Shown here: piece by piece, positions 9,237-16,792 of the stretch
How the letters are laid out: each line of letters starts with the position of its first letter
How positions within the stretch are numbered: the first letter of the stretch is position 1
Origin: Ichthyophonus hoferi
Taxonomy: Eukaryota; Opisthokonta; Ichthyosporea; Ichthyophonida; Ichthyophonidae
Assembly (NCBI GenBank): GCA_002751075.1
Contig: NAOQ01000663.1
Location: 12,717 to 29,508, forward strand
Length of the DNA: 16,792 bases
Direction: 5' to 3'
Position numbers and translations under genes: made by a program
The notes under the pieces: generated by a model
The model's input: only the letters and a program-made list of their open reading frames with translations
Database searches by the model: none
What the model was told of the DNA's origin: nothing

Positions 9237-9790
9237 CAGTCATAATGTAACCGTAAAGATAATTTTTTGGTTCTACGTACATAGCATTTTCATATAAGGT
9301 ATTAAGTTTTACCAATCTCCGTATTGCTTTTTATGCATAAGTCAAATGCGTAAGTTGTTGAGAACATTTTTAAGTATACTGACAGGTCAAAGTACTGGTG
9401 GGAAACTATAACACAAACTCAGTCTATCATTATGGACCAAGATAATGTAATAAATCTGCCAAATAACGTGTTTGTGTATTAATTATTGGTTTTATTGTTG
9501 TAATGTCACCAAAACAATCTTTACTAGAAAGAGTTCTAAACGTGGTCTTTCCTATATTTCAAAGACCATTCCTCGGTTTGCGAAAATAAATAAGAAAAAA
9601 AAAGGTAACTTATCTAATAATTCAAGTGATACTGACGGGACCCTAACACGCAAAGCCGTCCCGTCCCGACTAAGCAGACAGCACCAATACGCGATCTCTC
9701 ATCTTTTTCTTCTGATACAACTTCATTGACGTCTAGCGTAGAGGAATCACCCTTCTTTAATATTTCTTTGATATAGAGTTATATCTTGAA
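9237..9790 (+). repeat. Leader/ORF unit 3 of the tandem array, joined to pol
   Basis: Its start, CAGTCATAATGTAACC, is a diverged form of the unit-1/2 start. GAAACTATAACAC (9402-9414) matches the unit-2 leader AAACTATATAACGC. The coding-like patch from about 9503 has the KSSKRGLS head (compare KSTKRTLL in unit 2) and the Arg/Gln-Ser tail around 9675-9740. It runs straight into the reverse-transcriptase region at about 9790. Broken. Confidence 0.55.
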
Positions 9791-11316
9791 ATAAGCTCAT
9801 AGGACCTATCTAAAATAGGCGACGCGACTTCCGACAGAACTACCCTCAATGGCCACAATGGGAAGTTGCTATACAACAGGAAATAAAGGTCCTGTCAGGG
9901 AATTCCACAAGAAGAATCGTAAGTAAAGCAAAAGGAAAACCAGTGTTAAAACCATTGTTGGGTTTTAACATTGAAAGGAAAAGGCACGGAATTATTACTA
10001 AATACACATCACAACTTGTAGTGATGTGGAACCGACAGCGGGAAAGTATTAACTATTTTGACGTGGAATCCCCAGTTTGTTCCATGACGACCATGCGACT
10101 GCTATTATCCCTAGCAGCATCAAAGGACTTGGAGATCGTACAACTGGAAAAAAATATCTACATGCATCAACCAGAAGGATTTGAAAACCCTGACTTCTCA
10201 AATGGGTGTGCAAGCTTCAAAGATCTTTATATGTACTAAAATAATCTGCATTATTCTGACAGCGTACCTTAGCTGTATTTTTGGCTGAACAGCACCTTTT
10301 CTCAACCAACGCAGACCTGTGCCTATTGGTATCCCAGAGTACACCATACTTTCTTGCTGTATATGTCTAGTGAAGTACATGCTCATTGTCTCTGACAACA
10401 ATGCTACTACGCAAAAGCTAATAGACAGCATAAAGACACAATTTGAAACCAAGGAAATGGGATTTCCAGCCGAGTATCTGGGACATCAAATTTGGAAGGA
10501 TAGTTAAAGGTCCATCCACTTAACCTAGGAGGGGTACATTAAGGAGATATTAGGGTTATACGACATAGAAGGTGTTAAGCGAACCATGTCTCCAATCCTT
10601 CCAAACCATGCGTCAGACTTAGACAAGGACACAACGTCGACCCCCCATGTGCGATATCAGGGCATACCAGAAAGCAATAGGGTGTTCTTTGTGGATATCT
10701 TAATTGACAAGGCCAGATGTAGCTTTTACCGTCCTTTACCTAAGGGAACTTGCATCAATTCCATATCAATCCTACTGGAAGATGGTATTTCATGTGATGG
10801 CCTACCTCAACACATTCCCGAATATAGGACTGGTTTATCACAAATAACCTGTAGACCCTAGGGCTTAAGTAGACGCCGACTTCTCTAAACATAGTACTGC
10901 CAGCAAGTCAACAACAATGTGTGTACTGTTTCTTAGCAACACACCAGTGTCATGGTTTAGTAAGAAACAGTCTTTAGTGGCCTCAATAAACACAGGGACT
11001 GCATATATTCCACTGAATGCAGCGGTTTATAAGATCGTATAGACGTCCAGTGTATTTAGGAAGTATGGGTATTGAGACAGGTCCAGTACCAGTCTATGAA
11101 GTCAACCAATTCACAATATGAATCTCCGAATACAACGGGATCACTAAAAATACCAAACGTATTTCAGTCAAGTACCATTACCCCAAGGAGACCATGGGGA
11201 ACGGATGCATAGAAATTAAAAAAATATCTACCCTTGACCCAAAGTTAGACTTCTTCACCAAGGCTTTGGCTCCTGCCCAGCTCATGAATGTCCATCAAAA
11301 ACTAACTACTTGATGA
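9791..11316 (+). pseudogene. Copia-type pol remnant: reverse transcriptase and RNase H
   Basis: The order is that of Ty1/copia: the region before the palm (a worn GPQWEVAIQQEI-like start), the KPVLKPLLGFNIERKR and IITKY block, the INYFDVESPVCSMTTMRLLL palm entry, YMHQPEGFENPDF, and the KYMLIVSDN region equivalent to YVDDMLI. Next come EMGFPAEYLGHQIWKD, the connection, an RNase H part with DADFS, TTMCVLFL and TPVSWFSKKQSLVA, and the typical copia tail IEIKKISTLDP and DFFTKALAP just before the stop near 11312. Protease and integrase are not visible upstream. The region is broken many times (around ten) and cannot be active. The family call is firm because these motifs are copia-specific in wording and order. 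Confidence 0.88.
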
Positions 11317-11350
11317 GTAAGTGACATACTCACAGGTATGTGGGGATGTA

Positions 11351-11357
11351 GGGGGAG
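11351..11357 (+). other. Polypurine tract GGGGGAG
   Basis: GGGGGAG abuts the TGTTGAAG start of the 3' LTR, as expected for the plus-strand primer of a copia element. Position and sequence both fit. Confidence 0.8.
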
Positions 11358-11765
11358 TGTTGAAGTATTTAAGCTCTTACGAGTGCTAGGCAGTATACTT
11401 CATGTTGTCTAGTATGAAAAAGACATATTTTTCATGTAATATTGTACCTCTAAATATTTAGTAGCGTTTATATCAAGGTTTCAATCGGTAATCTAGAGTA
11501 AACATCAATTAATGATAATGATTTAATTTTACACGAGTCACTAATTATATTTAATTAGGACTAAATGTTTAGTGGAGTCTAGCATGTAAATTTATCATGG
11601 TTTGAATATTGTTGGTTATCTGCATTTTAATCACACATAGTGTTTGATGTAGCATACGTGATACATAGCATTATCCTTTACGCAATTAATTGGACAAACA
11701 ATGCTGAATAATAACAATATTTATACATAATATAATTATTATGAATTTTTTATTGGGCCATACCA
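11358..11765 (+). repeat. 3' LTR of the copia fossil
   Basis: It begins TGTTGAAGTATTTAAG and shares blocks in order with the 5' LTR (CTTCATG, GTCACTAATT at 11537, TTGTTGGTTAT near 11610, CATACGTGATA near 11654, TTGGA-AA-CA near 11690). It probably ends in CA at 11760 or 11765. The second choice leaves CACAC beside it, one base from the TACAC before the 5' LTR. Confidence 0.78.
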
Positions 11766-12602
11766 CACACGCTCTTTCAATTAGAAATAACCAAAATTTA
11801 CCTATTTACCTTTATTTTCTATGTAAAATTGAATTGAGTATAGCATTATATAATGCAAGGATGTGGCTAGGTTATATAGGCGCCGACTTATTTTACTACT
11901 CTATTAGAGTAGGTACATTTGAGGGTGTGTTTAATTTAGCTATACAGCAATATAATTTAATATATTACAATATAATATTCTAAAATAAAATAAAGTCAAA
12001 TAGAATGAAATAACACCAAATAGAGTAAAAGTAACATAAAGTAAAGTAAAATAAAACAAAACAGGGCAGCATAGTATAATGTAGTAAAGTAAAAAATCAT
12101 ATAATATATTATTCAGTTTATCTCCGAATTACTACAAAAAATCATGCAGCAAACCAATGTAGCTTGCGTGCTCGGGTATTAAAACAATTATAGTTTTAAT
12201 ATACATACGCACATATATATGTTACTGATAATTCTAGATTTATCCACCCACTACAGGTGCTAAATAAATAAAGGTCTTAATTTGTAGCTTACCTACTACG
12301 ATATTTTTATTATTTTATTGATTGCCCATATAATAAACGAGTGGAGTTTATTTATTTAGTAATATTAAAATTGAACAGGAGAGGACAGGAAATGTCGGCA
12401 CTAGTCAATTTCATTAATGGCTCCTATATGTATGATTACAGATGCGCTAGATTTAGGAAGTAGTAAGTAAATAGTAAATAATATATATATATATATATAT
12501 ATATAAATATTCAACGAAAACTAAAACAATACTTCGAAACTAATAAATTCTACCTTACCAGGCTCATATTTCTTTTCAATACAAGCAATCTAACCCTCTC
12601 TG
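11766..12602. other. AT-rich intergenic region between fossil and minus-strand gene
   Basis: No gene is supported. It contains a perfect 7-bp hairpin CTACTCT-ATT-AGAGTAG (11896-11912), an AAATAAAGTA-type A-rich repetitive stretch (about 11980-12100) and a long (AT)n run (12480-12505). An open frame reaching 11983 starts inside the 3' LTR and looks like chance. Confidence 0.65.
12480..12505. repeat. (AT)n microsatellite
   Basis: About thirteen uninterrupted AT dinucleotides in intergenic DNA. Confidence 0.93.
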
Positions 12603-12608
12603 TTTATT
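12603..12608 (-). terminator. Poly(A) signal AATAAA of the minus-strand gene
   Basis: The minus strand reads AATAAA here, about 190 bases after the TAA stop at 12796-12798. It is the clearest signal in the 3' flank, so transcription probably ends around 12580-12590. This places the gene tail to tail with the plus-strand features on the left. Confidence 0.55.
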
Positions 12609-12795
12609 TCTTTGTTGTTCACAGCCAATAGGCGGCGCCTTCAACCACATGGATACGAAATTACAGTTAATACGGCACAGCTGTGTTATAACTGAATATT
12701 TTCGAGAATTTAATTTTAAATATATACAACCTTTAGTAGATTCCTGGATAGTAGAAGAACTGCATTCAAGCCTCAAGCACAATGTAAATGATGCC

Positions 12796-13106
12796 TTAGT
12801 GTACTGCAAATTTAGGAGTTTGAAATGATTGCATAGGCCTCTCTGTACTATCTATCCCATCTGTCTTCTCAAAGTACACGGCCAGGGTTTCAAGGCAGGT
12901 TGATTCGGCATACCATGTGGTTTGTTGGATACCTGGTACAAAGTGGTGTAGGAGAAAGAAGGAGAAGGAGATGTATAGTGTATAGAGATATGGAGATATA
13001 CAGAGAGTGGGAGAGTGTATATGTTTATGCAATGCGAGGCAGTATTAGATGGGTAAGGAATAAAGCACATTATTCCAATTACAAAGTTCTACAGGTAATA
13101 TTTTAT

Positions 13107-13137
<31 letters not shown>

Positions 13138-16100
13138 TATTATTAAAACTTGGTATTATCAATAAACCAATGGTTGAAATTGAATTAACTCCAGTCCACA
13201 GTCCCACACTCACAGCTGCATTCACCATTGAATGAAAAAAACATAAAATTCAAACGGGGAAAACCAATAAGGAACTATATTAAATAAATCAACAATGTCA
13301 CTTAATGGCATATAGCCTCTAAAACGACAGCTTAAAATTTAAAACGTCGAAGCAACTGATTTTAATAAATTTCTGGTTACACAGTTTGCATAAATATTAG
13401 TAGTCAAATTACAGTAGATAGTTAAGAAATAGCCAGGTTAACATATCCATACATCAACATAAACCATGCAATGGATGGTAAAGTACTAGATGTTACCTAC
13501 CTCCAATACCAGGGTCCCCTATAGTATCATTGACATTAGAGAAGAGCGTACAGGGTGGACTCTGCAATATTTGACGGGAAAACAAGATACCACTATATTC
13601 TAACTGTGAGTGCATATGTATGTGTGGTAGGTAAGTGTAAGTGGCTGTGCGATGTTCAGTTACCGTACTTTGATTAAATAAAAGGCTAAATTAAAAGGTT
13701 ATATCTATAAGAAATTATCCAAATAAAAACTAAAACCACAAACACAATATCAAATAATATTAATAATGAGAACATCGCAAAGTATTGTGTCAAATTATCT
13801 CGGATTTCCTCTACCATCATACTCTCTTTAACTTTAAGAATGTCTATATCTATACAATACAAAAAGCAACATCTACTTTCATACCATTACATATTAACCA
13901 TCATACCTGTTCTAGTAGATCTCGTAGTCCTCGTCGACTCATACAGAAGCCAAAACTCTTTAGAAGTGTTTCCTAAACAATTGAGAGAAGGAGAGGGTTA
14001 ATAGTTGTAATGAATCGGATTAGAAAGGAGAACAGTTACAAAGCTAGTAGAAGGAGAGAGAAAAAGACATATATATATGCGGTGTAGTCATATATGCGGT
14101 GTAGTCATAGAGGTCGCTCACCTCTAATACTCCTGCCCGTGACATTACACGTACTACAAGAACTTCCATCATTTGAAGAAGAAAATCCCTGTTCACTGAT
14201 AGGTTTGGTGTCATCCATGGCTGCCGGACAGTTGGTCTCTTCTCATCAAACATTCGGTGTAATGTGGTTGGCTTCTATTTATAAATAGGGAATGTAAGTG
14301 GATAGAGTAGAGTATTTCGTAATATATATATATATATATATATATACACGACTATATATGTACTTATATATGACACACATAACTAAGTAGGCAATCACAC
14401 GGTTGTCTACACACCAACATAGGTATAAACTACATACACACATATATATATCTCTGTATATACCACAACCAATATAGCAGCAATTACCAGTGCCCCCCAA
14501 CTTACCGTAGCAACCGTTGTGGTACCCTGACCAATAGGATGTAGACCCATCCAAGGGGTGAGATAGGAGGAACTAGCCTCGCTTCTATAATCCCATCTAG
14601 GATCAATATTACCAGTGCCCACCCTATTACTATTCCCTCCCACTGCTTTATTGTCCTGTGTTTTAGCACTATCCTCATTGGCCACAACTTCATTTTCATC
14701 AATTAACATACTTCCCATACTATGACCGGCCTCCAATAATTTATCACCAGTGACATCATCCGACACCTCGATGTCCATAGACTCCAGGTTATTGGTAACC
14801 AATTCATTGGTAGCTGGCAAAATTTCCGAGGGAGTTTCAAGGCGAATTTTCTTAAGGGGGGGTAGGGAGGGGCAATGAATATCACTAGATTTACATTCGT
14901 CTATCTCCGTGTTCCATCTGGACTGTATGATTGGACCCTTGTCACTTGGTTGAGTGGTCACCTCAAGAGGGGTAGGCCTATCACTGTAGATTGCAGGTAC
15001 AGGCGTAGTGGTAGCTGGGTGGGAGAGGGAGATGGGCGCATTAGTATGTAGGGGAATATGCATATAGACAACACACTATACATGTCCGCCGTAACTGTAT
15101 ACAAGTAATAATAACATATAATACATACACGTACCTTATAACACAAACATACTATCCCTCCCACACCTACCCGATTTTAAGGGATATATCGCCCATGGCT
15201 CTACGTGACATCTAGCCACATAGCGAACAGTATCCAATCCCACCCTAAAGGCCAGACCTAGACCAATCATAAGTAGTATGATGTCATTCACACATTCCTT
15301 ATTTAGGTTGGTGGCCTCTACTATATATGGTATATCTGATCCGATTTCACCTAGGGTAGGAATAGAGGTAGAATGGTTATTATAATGTCATGCACAGAGC
15401 CATAATTAGGGCTTGGTATTGGCTAAAATTTTAATGTTTTTATACATGAAAAAGGTATGTCATTTAATATGTTAGTATTAGTATATGAGCAAATAAATAA
15501 AGAAAGAAAGAGAAAAAGAGAAATCTAGCAACATATACATATATAGAAACCTACAGTAAAGGTCTATAAAACAAGCCCCACAGTACGAGAAGGATATATA
15601 CATACCACAATTTAGCAAGTGATCGTACACCTTGGTTGCCATGGTAACATCATCATCCCCTCGCCCCATGGCCCTTAGTAGATCACAGTATTCCTCTATA
15701 CTATCCAATCCACACAGCTCCTCTAGAACCAATAAAAAACAGTCTTATGTTATATTATATTACCTTATATGTATAGAGACCCAATCAAAAACATATATTA
15801 AAACCATTTCTAGTAGTTGAAAGGCAACCTTTTTTTATTGAACTCCGTATATGATTGATGTATCATCATTTTTTCAGACTCTTACACGCAAAAACACTAT
15901 GATATATATACATATACATACATATATATACATATACATATACATACATACATACATATATATATACATATACATACATACATACATATACGTACATATA
16001 ATAACACGCAATTCTTCCCATGACCCATCCCATCCTTACCTTCAGCTGCCAAAAACCTTTCCATGACATCGGCATCAGGACCAACCGGATCTTCCTTATC

Positions 16101-16771
16101 TATCCCCATAGCAACCGGGTGTCCAGGGAGAGACATCAATTCTACGTCATCATCACTTACATAGCCCTGACCTACTGTAAGACTATCTTGAGGGAGATCA
16201 TCAAAGGTACCAGTGCTCACTAGATTAAGGCGACAGGCGACACGTGTACTTGCCATATCATCCTCTACCTGCCATATGTGGGCATCTATTACTCATATTC
16301 ACTGGTTAGATATACAAGGTAGGTAAATGAACAATTGGATATTACTTTAATTGGCTAGTGATATAGATAGAAGTTAAAATAGAGCAATCATATTAAAGCA
16401 TCGGGTTGCATGCAACCTATCAGACCTTTACTAGCAAAAAAGACAAACACAACTAAAACTAAAACAATACATTGATTGGATATTAGAAACAATATAAAGA
16501 ATATTTAAAGGGATGAGGGTAGATACATATAGTAAGATCATACAACGCAGTACACAGTACATAGGTCAAGGCTATGAATATATATATATATCTAGGTATG
16601 TTAAGATAGAGAAAACAAGGACCAGGTACCTGGGTGCTCCTCCTCTGTAGCAGTGAGGGCATCTGTCACACTAACATCTAGTTCTGCCCTGTGTGTAGCC
16701 AGGAGACCCAGGGTAGAGGCTACCATTCCATCCGTAGGCCTGGCACCGGGATACTTGTGACGGCCATATTC
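12796..16771 (-). CDS. Unrecognised multi-exon protein gene, last nine exons (partial)
   Basis: Nine minus-strand exons fit together: 16630-16771, 16040-16285, 15606-15722, 15171-15350, 14506-15014, 14122-14274, 13907-13972, 13501-13561 and 12796-12932 (TAA stop). Each has an AG acceptor and GT donor. The intron phases 1,1,1,1,0,0,0,1 are consistent throughout, giving about 535 C-terminal residues. Exon 1 reads EYGRHKYPGARPTDGMVAST and the gene continues beyond the right edge. Exons 1-4 are helix-rich (ELCGLDSIEEYCDLLRAMG, LLMIGLGLAFRVGLDTVRYV), compatible with an ARM/HEAT-like or all-helical scaffold. Exon 5 (169 codons) is a disordered acidic Ser/Thr/Pro linker with a basic patch PPLKKIRLE that could act in nuclear import. 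Exons 6-9 are helical again (FLLQMMEVLVVRVMSRAGVL, ETLLKSFGFCMSRRGLRDLL) and end in QTPKFAVH. I compared it mentally with VIRMA, HUWE1, INTS1, DCAF1, NELF-B and UBR5 and found no convincing match. The gene model is strong; the function is unknown. Confidence 0.85.
12933..13500 (-). other. Last intron of the minus-strand gene
   Basis: Its acceptor side carries a long minus-strand pyrimidine tract (CTCCTTCTCCTTCTTTCTCC) ending TACCAG at the exon border. It contains a (CA)n(TA)n microsatellite at about 13108-13137. No other gene is seen. Confidence 0.7.
13108..13137. repeat. (CA)n(TA)n microsatellite
   Basis: Nine CA dinucleotides run into a (TA)n tract within an intron of the minus-strand gene. 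Confidence 0.9.
13562..13906 (-). other. Intron of the minus-strand gene
   Basis: It separates the 22-codon exon from the 61-nt exon. It is AT-rich and I see no motif beyond its splice sites (donor GTATGA, acceptor AATATTGCAG). Confidence 0.7.
14074..14107. repeat. Perfect 17-bp tandem duplication beside a splice donor
   Basis: TATATGCGGTGTAGTCA occurs twice in a row (14074-14090 and 14091-14107). It ends nine bases before the donor GTGAGC (14116-14121, minus strand) of the 153-nt exon. Confidence 0.92.
14323..14345. repeat. (AT)n microsatellite
   Basis: A run of AT dinucleotides in the intron between the 509-nt and 153-nt exons of the minus-strand gene. Confidence 0.9.
15900..16001. repeat. 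(TATACA)n-type microsatellite
   Basis: Mixed TA, CATA and TATACA repeats fill about 100 bases of the intron between the 117-nt and 246-nt exons of the minus-strand gene. They generate artefact open frames rich in Tyr, Ile and Val on both strands. Confidence 0.92.
16286..16629 (-). other. Intron of the minus-strand gene
   Basis: The donor GTACCT joins the 142-nt exon. The acceptor AATAG at the 246-nt exon was chosen over a nearby GGCAG because only it keeps the phase (G plus AT gives Asp) and avoids stops. An inverted CCAATCA lies at 16473-16479. Confidence 0.65.
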
Positions 16772-16792
16772 CTATGTATATGTATAGGTATA

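Larger units (their letters stand above)
4678..11765 (+). mobile_element. Ty1/copia-type LTR retrotransposon fossil, about 7.1 kb
   Basis: Two related but much diverged LTRs (4678-5078 and 11358-about 11765) enclose the element. They begin TGTTGACGCATTTAAG and TGTTGAAGTATTTAAG. A primer-binding-like site follows the 5' LTR, and GGGGGAG directly precedes the 3' LTR. The 3' part encodes decayed reverse transcriptase and RNase H in copia order. By eye the alignable parts of the LTRs are roughly 60-65% alike, so the insertion is old. TACAC (4673-4677) and CACAC (11766-11770) may be a worn 5-bp target duplication. The element is broken many times (on the order of ten in pol alone). Its length is above the usual copia size of about 5 kb, yet no gag, protease or integrase block is recognisable. 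Other material fills the interior. Confidence 0.85.

Noticed and set aside
10198-10452. Minus-strand open frame within the copia pol remnant
   Set aside because: It is antisense to reverse-transcriptase sequence with clear copia motifs on the plus strand.
11741-11983. 80-codon plus-strand frame
   Set aside because: It begins inside the 3' LTR and runs into AT-rich DNA. Composition is Tyr/Ile/Asn-heavy and no domain is seen.
12625-12828. Plus-strand frame after a good acceptor (GTTGTTCACAG), 67 codons
   Set aside because: It lies over the 3' UTR and overlaps the last exon of the minus-strand gene. No matching upstream donor or family was found. The minus-strand model is phase-consistent through eight introns and is preferred.
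12900-13235. Plus-strand frame with an Arg-rich stretch and a CAG/GTAATA donor
   Set aside because: The Arg run is the complement of the minus-strand splice-acceptor pyrimidine tract, and the start overlaps the phase-matched minus-strand last exon.
15851-16084. Tyr/Ile/Val/His repeat proteins on both strands
   Set aside because: They are artefacts of the TATACA microsatellite in an intron.
1-16792. tRNA or rRNA genes
   Set aside because: No A-box/B-box pair with a cloverleaf and no rRNA core sequence could be seen on either strand by eye.

Overview
This is eukaryotic, AT-rich DNA with GT-AG introns. An animal genome is likely, and an early-branching animal such as a sponge is plausible, but the sequence does not prove the lineage. 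The best anchor is a DEAH-box splicing helicase whose C-terminus closely resembles animal DHX8/Prp22. Short exons lie in very AT-rich introns full of simple repeats.

Layout. (1) 1-3570, plus strand: the last six exons of a DHX8/PRP22-like gene (275-3404) and its poly(A) signal; the gene enters from the left edge. (2) 3570-4677: mostly empty DNA with a weak coding-like run and one kinase-like exon (4380-4522). (3) 4678-11765: an old, broken Ty1/copia LTR element of about 7.1 kb. It has diverged LTRs of about 400 bp at both ends, a primer-binding-like site, a decayed reverse transcriptase/RNase H region at the 3' end and a polypurine tract. The interior is odd. No gag-protease-integrase block is recognisable. 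It holds instead a decayed protein-kinase-like sequence (about 6955-7480) and a tandem array of three related leader-plus-small-ORF units (7896-9790), one with an open 137-codon frame. (4) 11766-12602: AT-rich intergenic DNA. (5) 12603-16771, minus strand: the last nine exons of a gene I could not place in a family. All eight introns have matching splice phases, giving about 535 residues of C-terminal sequence. The gene enters from the right edge.

The two host genes converge (tail to tail) with the fossil element between them. Nothing shows that they work together. DHX8 releases spliced mRNA from the spliceosome. The minus-strand protein has an acidic, Ser/Thr-rich linker with a basic patch that would suit a nuclear protein, but its role is unknown. 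The most unusual parts are the kinase-like sequence inside the LTR boundaries, the array of leader/ORF units, and an apparent excess of the 7-mer CCAATCA across the window.
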